Part shown: positions 1-7,957 of the stretch, piece after piece
Numbering within the stretch: the first letter of the stretch is position 1
Layout: each line of letters starts with the position of its first letter
NCBI RefSeq assembly: GCF_024807615.1
Contig: NZ_JANUCJ010000001.1
Span: forward strand, 1-64,000
DNA from: Tsukamurella ocularis
Lineage (GTDB): Bacteria; Actinomycetota; Actinomycetes; Mycobacteriales; Mycobacteriaceae
Reading direction: 5' to 3'
Length of the DNA stretch: 64,000 nt
Made by a program: the position numbers and the translations under genes
Notes under the pieces: generated by a model
Databases searched by the model: none
What the model was told of the DNA's origin: nothing
The model's input: only the letters and a program-made list of their open reading frames with translations

Positions 1-476
1 GACACGCCCTTGTTGTTCGACACCGGACCACCCTCAGTGACCTCACACACCACATCGCTGCCCTCGACCGAGACCACCGTCAGACCGACCTTGCCGTCAT
101 CGACCAACAACCGATCACCCGCGCGGGCATCCTGCGCAAGCTCCTTGTACGTGGTGGACACCCGATCATGCGTACCGACCACATCATCGACGGTGATCCG
201 CACCGTCTCACCCGTCTCCCACACCGTCCGGCCATCACCAGCGAACCGACCCAACCGGATCTTCGGACCCTGCAGATCCGCGAGAATCCCCACCGCACGA
301 CCAGTCTTATCCGACGCAGCACGCACACGCTCGTAATTCACACCATGATCAGCATGCTCACCATGACTGAAATTCAGGCGCGCAACATCCATCCCCTCCT
401 CGACAAGAGCAAGAACCTTCTCATCAGTTCCGACAGCAGGGCCCAGGGTGCAGACAATCTTGGTTCGACGAGTCAC
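1..476 (-). CDS. pyk: Pyruvate kinase, N-terminal part (cut by window edge)
   Basis: Catalyses phosphoenolpyruvate + ADP to pyruvate + ATP, the last step of glycolysis. The 158 visible codons begin VTRRTKIVCTLGP and contain MDVARLNFSHG and ADLQGPKIRLG, the substrate-binding opening of pyruvate kinases; the frame runs off the left edge, so about two thirds is missing. The GTG at 476 is chosen because it matches the family start and lies 7 nt behind a TACGTT -10 element, so the message is probably leaderless; an in-frame GTG at 494 is the alternative. Codon use is odd: 13 of 14 Asp codons are GAT and all four His codons are CAT, unlike most of the window. A palindrome upstream of its promoter is shared with pfkA. 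Confidence 0.95.
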   Translation of the reverse strand, partial: MTRRTKIVCTLGPAVGTDEKVLALVEEGMDVARLNFSHGEHADHGVNYERVRAASDKTGRAVGILADLQGPKIRLGRFAGDGRTVWETGETVRITVDDVVGTHDRVSTTYKELAQDARAGDRLLVDDGKVGLTVVSVEGSDVVCEVTEGGPVSNNKGV

Positions 477-483
477 AGGACGG

Positions 484-531
484 AACGTATGCACCCCGGA
501 TCAGGGTGACAACCGTCACGCCCATATGGGC
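484..531 (-). promoter_or_regulatory. pyk promoter with palindromic operator
   Basis: On the minus strand TTGTCA (507-512) and TACGTT (484-489) are separated by 17 nt, a good sigma-70-type pair that ends 7 nt before the pyk GTG. The perfect 12-bp palindrome GCCCATATGGGC (520-531) lies 7 nt upstream of the -35 hexamer, just past the stop codon of the SorC-type regulator. The same palindrome, at the same 7-nt distance, precedes pfkA. A site centred near -49 suits an activator, but repression is not excluded. Confidence 0.65.
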
Positions 532-532
532 A

Positions 533-1495
533 TCAGGCGCGATCCGCGGATTCGGCCGGAGCGACACGCAGCAGCGAGATGGCGGTCTCGCGGTCTGTGA
601 CGAGGGACGTGACCACACCGCTGATGAGGCTCGCTCGGATGGCTTCCACCTTCTGATGGCCGCCGGCGATCGCGATCACCTCATCGACCGCACTCAGCTC
701 GCGGTAGGAGATCGCCAGCGTGCGCCCACTGTAGTTCGTGCGCACCGGGCGCCCCGCGGCGTCGAACTGGATGGCACACAGCTCGGCGGCGACGTTGAGC
801 GAATCCAGTTCCGCCCGTCCCTGATCCGACAGCATGGCGTACACCTGGGAACCCGTGAGGTCGAGACTGCCGACGGCGACCACGGCGACGGTGATCCGCT
901 TCCACAGTCCCATCGCGGTGGCGACGCCGGGCTGCCGGGCGAGGGCCGCCTTCATCCGCTGGTCCGACATGATGAGGGGTGCGTAGATGGGGTACTGGGG
1001 GCCGCGGGATACGGAGGTCAGCTGACGCACCAGGTCGACCGAGCTGGCCTGGACGTCGCCCACCACGCCGGACATCTGGACGATCGTGCACGGCGGCAGG
1101 TCCCGGACGTGCTGCGCCATCGCATCCAGGGTGCGCCCCCAGCCGACGCCGAGCACGTCCGACTCGGTCACGACCTCGCTGAGCAGGTCCGCAGCCACCC
1201 GGCCGAGGCCGTGCCGGAGGCCGTCGAAATCGGTGAACGAGCCGGTGGCGACCAGCGCGCGACGCAGGCCGTACGCGCGGCGCAGCCGCTCAGAGAGGTC
1301 CGCGTCGACAGCGGCGTCGGTGTTGATCTCGATGCGGACCAGGCCCGACTCGAGGCTCGCGTCCAGGATTCTGGCCACCTTGTACCGGGACAGCCCGTAC
1401 TCGGCACCGATCTCCATCTTCGACTTCCCGTCGAAGTAGAACCGCCGCGCGATAGCGGCGGCCTGGACGACTTCGGCCGGACCCATGGACCCCAT
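533..1495 (-). CDS. SorC/CggR-type sugar-phosphate-sensing transcriptional regulator
   Basis: A 320-residue DNA-binding regulator. The N-terminal 60 residues hold a helix-turn-helix (IGAEYGLSRYKVARIL); the remainder is a SorC sugar-binding domain (GVGWGRTLDAM, VQMSGVVG, and a C-terminal SYRELSAVDEVIAIAGG segment). Family members (SorC, DeoR of Bacillus, CggR) bind phosphorylated sugars through this domain. The start at 1495 follows GAGGGAGG at 5 nt spacing. The gene sits between pyk (downstream, same strand) and divergent pfkA, and matching palindromes flank both ends, so regulation of these two glycolytic genes is the obvious hypothesis, possibly with a glycolytic phosphate as effector as in CggR. 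The effector and sign of control cannot be read from the sequence. Confidence 0.85.
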   Translation of the reverse strand: MGSMGPAEVVQAAAIARRFYFDGKSKMEIGAEYGLSRYKVARILDASLESGLVRIEINTDAAVDADLSERLRRAYGLRRALVATGSFTDFDGLRHGLGRVAADLLSEVVTESDVLGVGWGRTLDAMAQHVRDLPPCTIVQMSGVVGDVQASSVDLVRQLTSVSRGPQYPIYAPLIMSDQRMKAALARQPGVATAMGLWKRITVAVVAVGSLDLTGSQVYAMLSDQGRAELDSLNVAAELCAIQFDAAGRPVRTNYSGRTLAISYRELSAVDEVIAIAGGHQKVEAIRASLISGVVTSLVTDRETAISLLRVAPAESADRA

Positions 1496-1567
1496 CGGTG
1501 CCTCCCTCAACAGCGTCGCGGGCGGGACGTCCGCCGCCCTCAGCGTAGATCTTCCGGACGTCAGTGC

Positions 1568-1617
1568 GTGCCCATATGGGCACCGCCGTTGTCGAAACGT
1601 TCCGATCCGCGTCTGAT
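1568..1617 (+). promoter_or_regulatory. pfkA promoter with palindromic operator
   Basis: A 16-bp perfect palindrome, GTGCCCATATGGGCAC (1568-1583), contains the same 12-bp core found before pyk. The core ends 7 nt upstream of TTGTCG (1589-1594); 17 nt further is TCTGAT (1612-1617), a weak -10. In the other direction the palindrome overlaps a poor -35 for the regulator's own promoter (TACGCT, 1542-1547), so one site could control both divergent genes. Confidence 0.6.
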
Positions 1618-1673
1618 GAGGCGAGAACGACGATGGCCGGACGGCCTCGTTCCTAGAACGAAGGGGACACGAA

Positions 1674-2705
1674 GTGCGCATCGGAGTGTTGACCGGTGGT
1701 GGTGACTGCCCCGGCCTGAACGCGGTTATCCGCGCGGTGGTCCGCACCAGCGACTCCCGCTACGGATCCGCCGTCGTCGGATTCCAAGACGGCTGGCGCG
1801 GCCTCCTCGAAGACCGCCGCATCCACCTATCCAACGACGACCGCAACGACCGGTTATTGACCAAAGGCGGCACCATACTCGGCACCGCCCGCACCCACCC
1901 CGACATCCTCAAAGCCGGCCTCGACCGCATCAAAGCCACCCTCGACGACAACGGCATCGACGTCCTCATCCCCATCGGCGGCGAAGGCACCCTCACCGCC
2001 GCCTCCTGGCTCGCCGACGAAGGCGTCCCCGTCATCGGCGTCCCCAAGACCATCGACAACGACATCGACTGCACCGACGTCACCTTCGGCTTCGACACCG
2101 CCCTGACCATCGCCACCGACGCCATCGACCGCCTCCACTCCACCGCCGAATCACACCAACGCGTCATGCTCGTCGAAGTCATGGGCCGCCACGCCGGCTG
2201 GATCGCCCTCAACTCCGGCATCGCCTCCGGCGCCCACGCCGTCCTCATCCCCGAAGTCCCCTTCGACGTCGAAGAACTCTGCACCATGATCAAACGCCGC
2301 TTCCAACGCGGCCACGCCAGCTTCATCGTCGTCGTCGCCGAAGGCGCCAAACCCGCCGAAAACACCATGGAACTACGCCTCGGCGGCACCGACGAATTCG
2401 GCCACGAACGCTTCACCGGCGTCGCCCACCAACTCGGCATCGAAATCGAAAAACGCATCAACAAAGAAGTCCGCACCACCGTCCTCGGCCACGTCCAACG
2501 CGGCGGCACCCCCACCCCCGCCGACCGCGTCCTCGCCACCCGCTACGGCGTCAACGCCGCCCACGCCGCCCACGCCGGCACCACCGGACAAATGGTCTCC
2601 CTCCACGGCACCCAAATCACCCTCGTCCCCCTCGCCGAAGCCGTCAAACAACTCAAACGCGTCCCCCGCGACCGCTACGACGACGCCGCCGAATTCTTCG
2701 GCTGA
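1674..2705 (+). CDS. pfkA: 6-phosphofructokinase
   Basis: Phosphorylates fructose 6-phosphate to fructose 1,6-bisphosphate, the committing step of glycolysis. At 343 residues it is full length for the actinobacterial group: nucleotide-binding [13 protein letters not shown] at the N-terminus, IGGEGTL (G105) and PKTIDND with catalytic Asp128. Gly105 in this motif marks ATP-dependent enzymes; PPi-dependent ones carry Asp there. The GTG start follows AAGGGGA. Codon use is striking: all 18 Glu codons are GAA, all 8 Gln codons CAA and 9 of 10 Lys codons AAA, while neighbouring genes use GAG, CAG and AAG. It is divergent from the SorC-type regulator and shares its palindrome. Confidence 0.96.
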   Translation: MRIGVLTGGGDCPGLNAVIRAVVRTSDSRYGSAVVGFQDGWRGLLEDRRIHLSNDDRNDRLLTKGGTILGTARTHPDILKAGLDRIKATLDDNGIDVLIPIGGEGTLTAASWLADEGVPVIGVPKTIDNDIDCTDVTFGFDTALTIATDAIDRLHSTAESHQRVMLVEVMGRHAGWIALNSGIASGAHAVLIPEVPFDVEELCTMIKRRFQRGHASFIVVVAEGAKPAENTMELRLGGTDEFGHERFTGVAHQLGIEIEKRINKEVRTTVLGHVQRGGTPTPADRVLATRYGVNAAHAAHAGTTGQMVSLHGTQITLVPLAEAVKQLKRVPRDRYDDAAEFFG

Positions 2706-2840
2706 ACCGGCCCCAGCCCGACCCCGGTTTCCGCGGTGCGCGAATCTACGCTTCGGATTGCGAGAACGGACGCGAACGAGGGGCGCTGGACGACCTAGGG
2801 CGCCCGACGAGGTCGCCGGGCCTCCTCGATCGCGGCGCCG

Positions 2841-2861
2841 CCATCACCACGGAGGTGATGG
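2841..2861. terminator. Hairpin downstream of pfkA
   Basis: Perfect 8-bp inverted repeat CCATCACC/GGTGATGG with a 5-nt loop, in the 200-bp gap between convergent pfkA and the NAD(P)-binding gene. There is no T-run, so termination is inferred from position. I see nothing else in this gap. Confidence 0.4.
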
Positions 2862-2907
2862 CCTCGGTGGAGCTGCTCGTCCTCCTGCCGCTGCACCCTC
2901 GCGCTGA

Positions 2908-3639
2908 TCAGCCGAAGAAGCCCGTAGTCGCGATCTCCGCGTCCGGACCCGGCAGCAGGGTGTCGGCCTGCAGGTGTGCACCGAAGTACGCGGCTTCGGG
3001 GTCGCGGACGACGGTGCGTGCGTCTCCCGCCTCGGCGAGCGCCCTGCGGACCAGGTCGTCGAGGGCGAAGACGTCCGGGCCCGCAACCTCGGTGCGGCCG
3101 TCGACCGGGTCCCCGAGCACGGCGCGCACGACAGCCGCGGCCACGTCGTCGGAGGAGATCGGCTGGATGCGCGCGCCCGGCAGGCGAACCGCCCCGCCGG
3201 CCTCCGAAGCGGCGGCAATGCCCGGGACGAACTCGAAGAACTGGGTGGCGCGGACGATCGTGAACGGCATGTCGCCGGCTTCGATCAGCTCCTCCTGCGC
3301 GATCTTCCCGCGGAAGTAGCCGCTCTCCTCGAGCCGCTCAGTGCCCACGACCGACAGCGCCACGTAGTGGCCGACCCCCGCGGCCCGCGCCGCGGCGAGG
3401 AGGTTCGTCGTGGCACGGGTGAAGAACTCCAACACTGCGGCGTCCTCGAACGACGGTGAGTTCGCGACATCCACGACGCCGTCGGCGCCCACGAGCGCCG
3501 CAGACAGTCCCTCGCCGGTCACCGCGTTCACGCCGGTGCTCGGTGCGCCCGCAACCGCCTCGTGCCCCGCCGCGGCCAGTCCCGACACCACCTTCGACCC
3601 GATCAGCCCGGTGCCGCCGATCACCACGAACCTCGCCAT
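2908..3639 (-). CDS. NmrA/SDR-type NAD(P)-binding protein, partner of the ECF41 sigma factor
   Basis: A 243-residue atypical short-chain dehydrogenase/epimerase. It opens with the Rossmann motif VIGGTGLIGSKV and has a central NLLAAARAAGVGHYVALSVVG segment, as in NmrA-like NAD(P)-binding proteins; a classical YxxxK pair is not evident, so it may sense or bind a cofactor rather than reduce a known substrate. It lies 77 nt downstream of an ECF41-type sigma factor. That sigma family is known to be paired with carboxymuconolactone decarboxylase, oxidoreductase or epimerase (COE) genes that it transcribes. A possible ECF41 promoter lies in the gap. The start at 3639 has GAGGACGAGGA upstream. Confidence 0.8.
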   Translation of the reverse strand: MARFVVIGGTGLIGSKVVSGLAAAGHEAVAGAPSTGVNAVTGEGLSAALVGADGVVDVANSPSFEDAAVLEFFTRATTNLLAAARAAGVGHYVALSVVGTERLEESGYFRGKIAQEELIEAGDMPFTIVRATQFFEFVPGIAAASEAGGAVRLPGARIQPISSDDVAAAVVRAVLGDPVDGRTEVAGPDVFALDDLVRRALAEAGDARTVVRDPEAAYFGAHLQADTLLPGPDAEIATTGFFG

Positions 3640-3688
3640 GTCCTCGTCCTCTCGATCCGACCCGAACCGTTCGGGCCTCCACACCAAG

Positions 3689-3715
3689 GACCGAACGGCG
3701 CGGCGATCTGTGACC
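3689..3715 (-). promoter_or_regulatory. Candidate ECF41-type promoter of the COE gene
   Basis: On the minus strand GGTCACA (3709-3715), then 16 nt, then GGTC (3689-3692). The published ECF41 consensus is TGTCACA and CGTC about 16 nt apart, so the match is 6/7 and 3/4. It overlaps the sigma-factor stop codon and lies about 50 nt before the NAD(P)-binding gene, the expected place for the cognate target. Confidence 0.45.
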
Positions 3716-3716
3716 G

Positions 3717-4571
3717 TCAGGCGAAATCGCCCAGCTTCTCGGGGTTCAGGACCCACATCAAGCGCGTCAGGCCGGCATCCGAGGCCGTCGGGCAGAGCAG
3801 CGCGACGGGCGCACCGTCGAGGGTGAAGACCGCGCCCGGCAGACCGTTGACCTCGACGATCCGTGCGGACGCGTCGGACATGAAGCGCACGGAGAAGCCG
3901 GCGACGAAGCGCGCCACGGCGTTGCCCCCGACCACCGGGCGACGTCCGGCCCGACGCGCGCCACCGCCGTCGGTCTCGCTGACTACGTCGGCAACGAGCA
4001 CGGCCTCGAGCCCCGCGACGTCGCCGGCGTGCGCCGCGGCGAGGAAGGCGTCAAGCAGCGCGCGGACCCGCTCGCGGGTGGCCGTGGTGCGCCGCTCCCC
4101 CGCGACCTGGGTGCGGGCGCGGCTGACCAGCTTTCGCACGGCCGGCTCCTGCATCTGGAGGATCTCCGCGATCCGCGGATACGGGTGGTCGAAGGCCTCG
4201 CGAAGCACGTACGCGGCCCGCGCCTCGGGCGCGAGCCGCTGCAGCACGTGCACCACCGCGAGCTCCACCGCCTCCGCCCGCTCTGCGCCGAGGGCGGGAT
4301 CGGCGGCGGTATCGACCGGCGTCGGGAACCACTCCCCGACGTACTGCTCGCGGCGCACCCGCGCCGACTGCGCCAGGTTGAGCGCGAGGCGGGTCACCGT
4401 CACCACAAGGAACGCCTCGGGATCGCGGACGGAACCGTCGTCGACGCCGCGCCAGCGCAGCCACGCGTCCTGCACCACGTCCTCAGCGTCGGGCACTGAC
4501 GCGAGCACCCTGTACGCCACCCCGAACAGCCGGGGCCGCAGCGCCTCGAAGACGCCGTCCCGATCGCTCAC
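3717..4571 (-). CDS. ECF41-type RNA polymerase sigma factor with C-terminal SnoaL-like domain
   Basis: A 284-residue extracytoplasmic-function sigma factor. Region 2 is at residues 10-70 (FGVAYRVLASVPDAEDVVQDAWLRW), region 4 at about 110-165 (RLAPEARAAYVLREAFDHPYPRIAEIL), followed by an extra 110-residue SnoaL-like domain ending NPEKLGDFA. This architecture (SigJ-like, ECF41) replaces a separate anti-sigma factor: the C-terminal domain itself modulates activity. The start is GTG 4571, 10 nt behind lpdA on the same strand, so readthrough from lpdA is possible. The next gene downstream is a COE-type partner, as the family predicts. The inducing signal is unknown. Confidence 0.9.
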   Translation of the reverse strand: MSDRDGVFEALRPRLFGVAYRVLASVPDAEDVVQDAWLRWRGVDDGSVRDPEAFLVVTVTRLALNLAQSARVRREQYVGEWFPTPVDTAADPALGAERAEAVELAVVHVLQRLAPEARAAYVLREAFDHPYPRIAEILQMQEPAVRKLVSRARTQVAGERRTTATRERVRALLDAFLAAAHAGDVAGLEAVLVADVVSETDGGGARRAGRRPVVGGNAVARFVAGFSVRFMSDASARIVEVNGLPGAVFTLDGAPVALLCPTASDAGLTRLMWVLNPEKLGDFA

Positions 4572-4581
4572 CGCCGGACGG

Positions 4582-5985
4582 CTAGGCCAGGTCGTCCTGG
4601 CGCATCAGCTGTCGCGCGGCCTCGGTGACCGAGCCGGACAGCGACGGGTACACGGAGAAGGTCTGCGCCACGTCGTCGACCGTGAGGCCGTTCTGCACCG
4701 CGACGGTGAGCGGCAGGATCAGCTCGGAGGCGTTGGGAGCCACTACGACTCCGCCGATGACCAGCCCCGTGTTGGGGCGGCAGAAGATCTTGACGAAGCC
4801 ACGCTTGAGGCCGGACATCTTGGCGCGCGGGTTGGTCGCGAGCGGCAGCATGACGGTGCGGGCCTGATACGTCCCGTCGTCGATCGCGGCCTGGGAGACG
4901 CCGACGGTCGCGATCTCCGGGCGGGTGAAGATCGCCGACGAGACGGTCTTGAGCTTCACGGGCGAGACGCCCTCGCCGAGCGCGTGGTACATAGCGACGC
5001 GGCCCTGCATCGCGGCGACGGAGGCCAGCGGCAACACGCCGGTGCAGTCTCCGGCAGCGTAGATGCCGGGCACCTTGGTCCGCGAAACGCGGTCGACAGG
5101 GATGTAGCCGCCCTTGTTCAGCTCGATGCCCACGTCCTCGAGGCCGATGCCCGCGGTGTTCGGGATCGAGCCGACGGTCATGAGGCAGTGCGAGCCCTCG
5201 ACGGTGCGGCCGTCGGTCAGGCGCACGACGACGCCGTCCTCCGTGCGCTCCACCTTGTCGGCGTACGCGCGCTTGACCAGCGAGACGCCGCGGTCGAGCA
5301 GCGCATCCTCCAGCACCAGGGCGGCGTCCTCGTCCTCGTGCGGGAGCACACGGTCGCGGGAGCTGACGAGGGTGACCTTGATGCCGAGCTCGGTGTAGGC
5401 GTGCACGAACTCCGCGCCGGTGACGCCGGAGCCGACGACCACGAGATGCGTCGGGAGCTCTTCGAGGTCGTACAGCTGCCGCCAGGTCAGGATCTTCTCG
5501 CCGTCGGGCCGAGCGGATTCCAGCACGCGGGGCGACGCGCCGGTGGCGACGAGAACCACGTCGGCCTCGAAGGCCTGCTCGCCGCCGGACGGGGTGACGA
5601 CGTTCACCTCGTGGTGGGCCATCCCCGACGCCGTGGGCGCGAGCGTCGCGCGGCCGCGGATGATCCGCACGCCCTCGCCGGCGAGGCGGGCGCGGATGTC
5701 GGCGGACTGCGCCGTGGCCAGGTCTTTGACGCGCGCGTTGATCCGCTCGACGTCGATCTCGACGCGCTCGAAATGCAGCTCGATGCCCAGGTCGACGGCG
5801 CGCCGGGTCTCGGTGCGGATGCCGGTCGAGGCGATGAAGGTCTTCGACGGGACGCAGTCGTACAGGACGCAGGCCCCACCGATCCCGTCGGACTCGATCA
5901 CCGTGACGTCGCCGCCGTGCGCCACCGCCACCAGTGCTGCTTCGTACCCCGCCGGACCGCCGCCGATGATCACGATGTTCGTCAT
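4582..5985 (-). CDS. lpdA: LpdA-type flavoprotein disulfide reductase / NAD(P)H quinone reductase
   Basis: A 467-residue FAD and NAD(P)H flavoprotein: FAD motif GGGPAG near residue 9, NAD motif VVGSGVTGAEF in the middle, and ATG-type and GIYAAGDCTG motifs. It is orthologous by sequence and position to M. tuberculosis Rv3303c, which reduces quinones and is not a true lipoamide dehydrogenase. Here the redox pair Cys39/Cys44 (GGACVLYDCVPSK) is complete, whereas the M. tuberculosis protein, as I recall it, keeps only the second cysteine. The C-terminal catalytic His-Glu dyad of lipoamide dehydrogenases is absent (SVYPSLSGS instead of HAHPTLSE), so the physiological electron acceptor is uncertain. 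The start at 5985 gives the canonical MTNIVIIGGG opening. Confidence 0.92.
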   Translation of the reverse strand: MTNIVIIGGGPAGYEAALVAVAHGGDVTVIESDGIGGACVLYDCVPSKTFIASTGIRTETRRAVDLGIELHFERVEIDVERINARVKDLATAQSADIRARLAGEGVRIIRGRATLAPTASGMAHHEVNVVTPSGGEQAFEADVVLVATGASPRVLESARPDGEKILTWRQLYDLEELPTHLVVVGSGVTGAEFVHAYTELGIKVTLVSSRDRVLPHEDEDAALVLEDALLDRGVSLVKRAYADKVERTEDGVVVRLTDGRTVEGSHCLMTVGSIPNTAGIGLEDVGIELNKGGYIPVDRVSRTKVPGIYAAGDCTGVLPLASVAAMQGRVAMYHALGEGVSPVKLKTVSSAIFTRPEIATVGVSQAAIDDGTYQARTVMLPLATNPRAKMSGLKRGFVKIFCRPNTGLVIGGVVVAPNASELILPLTVAVQNGLTVDDVAQTFSVYPSLSGSVTEAARQLMRQDDLA

Positions 5986-6075
5986 GCCTGCAACGCTATC
6001 GTCCGCGGCCACGCCGCGTGCGGGCACCGTCGCGCCAGCGACGCTCTCCCGGACCGGCGCGCTAGAGTCTGACCT

Positions 6076-6570
6076 GTGCCGATCTACGCCGCCTACGGCT
6101 CCAATATGCACCCCGACCAGATGGCCGAGCGCGCCCCGCACTCGCCGATGTCCGGTACGGGGTGGTTGCGCGGCTGGCGCCTGACCTTCTCCGGCGAGGA
6201 CATCGGGTGGGAGGGCGCGCTCGCGACCGTCACCGAGGACCCGTCGGATCCGGACGCCAAGGTCTTCGTGGTGCTCTACGACGTGACCAGCGACGACGAG
6301 GTCTCGCTCGACCGGTGGGAGGGCTCGGAGCTGGGCATCCACGTCAAGCTCAAGGTGCGCGTGGAGCTCACGGGCGGCGGCTCCACCCTGGCCTGGCTGT
6401 ACGTGGTCGACGCCTTCGAGGGCGGCCTCCCGTCGGCCCGCTACCTAGGCGTGATGGCCGATGCCGCGTACATCGCCGGTGCCCCCGAGGAGTACGTCCT
6501 CGACATCCGCACCCGCGAATCCCGCAACGTCGGTCCGGGCCCGGGCGCGTCCGCGGACGGCCCGGAGTAG
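6076..6570 (+). CDS. Gamma-glutamylcyclotransferase-like protein (Rv3304 homologue)
   Basis: A 164-residue GGCT/AIG2-like protein. The YAAYGSNMHPDQM start is the family's substrate loop (YGSN), and a central LYDVTSDDEVSLDRWEG carries the typical acidic region. Family members cyclise gamma-glutamyl compounds, but many bacterial ones have no assigned substrate. The GTG at 6076 lies 7 nt after TAGAGT (6063-6068), so the transcript is probably leaderless. It is divergent from lpdA, the same order as Rv3303c-Rv3304. Confidence 0.85.
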   Translation: MPIYAAYGSNMHPDQMAERAPHSPMSGTGWLRGWRLTFSGEDIGWEGALATVTEDPSDPDAKVFVVLYDVTSDDEVSLDRWEGSELGIHVKLKVRVELTGGGSTLAWLYVVDAFEGGLPSARYLGVMADAAYIAGAPEEYVLDIRTRESRNVGPGPGASADGPE

Positions 6571-6576
6571 AACCGC

Positions 6577-6813
6577 TCAGGCCGTCTCGGACCCGCACGT
6601 CGCCGGCGCCGGCTCGATCGCCGCGGCCAACCGCCGCAGGGCACGGGCCATCCCGGGACGCACGCCCCGTCGTCCGGGTTCAACGGTGCGCCGCACCCGG
6701 TTCCGAGCCTCCCGGTCCCACGCGGATCGGTCGTGCGCGTCCGCCATGCGGGCGTAGACTGCTGCCGTCGGAGGATCCGCCGTCAGGTTCCAGTGCTCTC
6801 GGTATTCGCTCAT
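6577..6813 (-). CDS. Small hypothetical protein, 78 residues
   Basis: Not recognised. A basic, Arg-rich small protein (MSEYREHWNLTADPP start) with no membrane segment. The ATG at 6813 has a G-rich CTCGGGG just upstream, a weak ribosome site. It converges on the GGCT-like gene with only 6 nt between stop codons and its start is 55 nt from the divergent DUF5937 regulator. Coding potential is plausible but not proven. Confidence 0.45.
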   Translation of the reverse strand: MSEYREHWNLTADPPTAAVYARMADAHDRSAWDREARNRVRRTVEPGRRGVRPGMARALRRLAAAIEPAPATCGSETA

Positions 6814-6868
6814 ACCCCGAGCACACACGAACCCCGTCGCGGGTTCCAATGAATTAGGTGGCGCCTAC

Positions 6869-7861
6869 ATGTTGACCTACCTGTTGGACGTCGGCGATCT
6901 GGCCGACGCCCGCTTCGTCGTGTCGCCGCTCAACGAGACCGTGCTGAGCCTGTTCCATCTCAACAAGGTCTACGACAGCGCGCACCACCTGGCCGGGTGG
7001 CGGGGCGAGGCGAACGCACACCGCGGAGAGTACGACCGCCAGACGATTGATGCGCTGGTCTCGCCGTCTGGCAAGCAGATCCCCGATTTCCTCACCCCGG
7101 TGACCGCACAGGCAGACGTCCGGCCAACGTTCGAGGCGCACCTCGACGCGGTCCGCGTCACGGACTCTCAGAGGGCGCGCGCCGAGCTGGTCGAGCTGGC
7201 GGAAGGCACGGCACCGTCGGAGCCCCTCGCGCGTCTGATCGCCCTCGAGAATCCCGCGCCCGTCGTCGCCGACGCCCTGGCCGCCTATCACCGCGTGGCC
7301 GTCGCGCCCGTGTGGCCGTCGGTGCAGCGGATCCTGGAGTCCGACGTCGTCTTCCGCGGCCGCGAGCTCGCCGTGGGCGGACCCACGCGGCTCTTCGAAT
7401 CGCTGAGCCCGCGGGTCGAGTGGCGCCGCACCGGTGAGCTGAGCGTCGACATGTCGTGCTCGGTGGTCTCGGGGGAGGTCCGCTCCCCCGGGCTCGGCCT
7501 GACGCTGATGCCGAGCGTCTTCACCACCAAGATCACCACCGCTCACGACCCCACCCGCACCGCGCCGCACATCGGCTACCCGGCCCGCGGCGCGGCGACC
7601 CTTGCGGAATCCGTTGCTCCGGTGGCCGATGAAGCGCTGCGACGACTCATCGGCGCGGCGAAGGCGGACCTCCTCACCACCCTCGTCGAGCCTGCCGCCG
7701 TGGTCGATCTCGCCGCTGCGCTGGGGATCTCGCCGTCGGCCGTGTCGCAGAGCCTGAAAGTGCTGGGTGCCAGCGGGATCGTCGAGAGCTCGCGGTACGG
7801 ACGCCGGGTCCTCTACCGCCGCACCGTGCTCGGCGACGCACTCGTGCGGGGCGACAGCTGA
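6869..7861 (+). CDS. ArsR-type winged-helix regulator with N-terminal DUF5937-like domain
   Basis: A 330-residue protein. The first 240 residues form an unfamiliar domain of the DUF5937 type; the last 80 are a winged helix (VVDLAAALGISPSAVSQSLKVLGASGIVESSRYGRRVLYRRT) of the ArsR family. No cysteine metal site is visible, so it probably does not sense metals. It is transcribed alone; candidate targets are itself or the small divergent gene. An imperfect inverted repeat (TAGG, 5 nt, CCTA) lies just before the ATG and could be an operator, but it is too short to rely on. Confidence 0.75.
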   Translation: MLTYLLDVGDLADARFVVSPLNETVLSLFHLNKVYDSAHHLAGWRGEANAHRGEYDRQTIDALVSPSGKQIPDFLTPVTAQADVRPTFEAHLDAVRVTDSQRARAELVELAEGTAPSEPLARLIALENPAPVVADALAAYHRVAVAPVWPSVQRILESDVVFRGRELAVGGPTRLFESLSPRVEWRRTGELSVDMSCSVVSGEVRSPGLGLTLMPSVFTTKITTAHDPTRTAPHIGYPARGAATLAESVAPVADEALRRLIGAAKADLLTTLVEPAAVVDLAAALGISPSAVSQSLKVLGASGIVESSRYGRRVLYRRTVLGDALVRGDS

Positions 7862-7957
7862 TCACGCCACCATCACCACCGCGAGGCACGGCGCCACCAG
7901 GTGCGCAGTGCCGCATCGACGACTCTCGTCAGCGCGGGTACGGCCGCGCGACGGCGA

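Noticed and set aside
474-494. Upstream GTG (494) as pyk start
   Set aside because: It would place the start codon upstream of the -10 element and add residues absent from the family; GTG 476 fits both the promoter and homology.
3562-6072. 836-codon open frame on the plus strand
   Set aside because: It lies antisense to the ECF41 sigma factor and lpdA, has low-complexity Arg/Ala/Asp composition and no motif; a by-product of high GC.
6852-6871. TAGG-N5-CCTA repeat before the DUF5937 regulator as an operator
   Set aside because: Four-base arms are expected often by chance in this sequence; noted only as a weak possibility.
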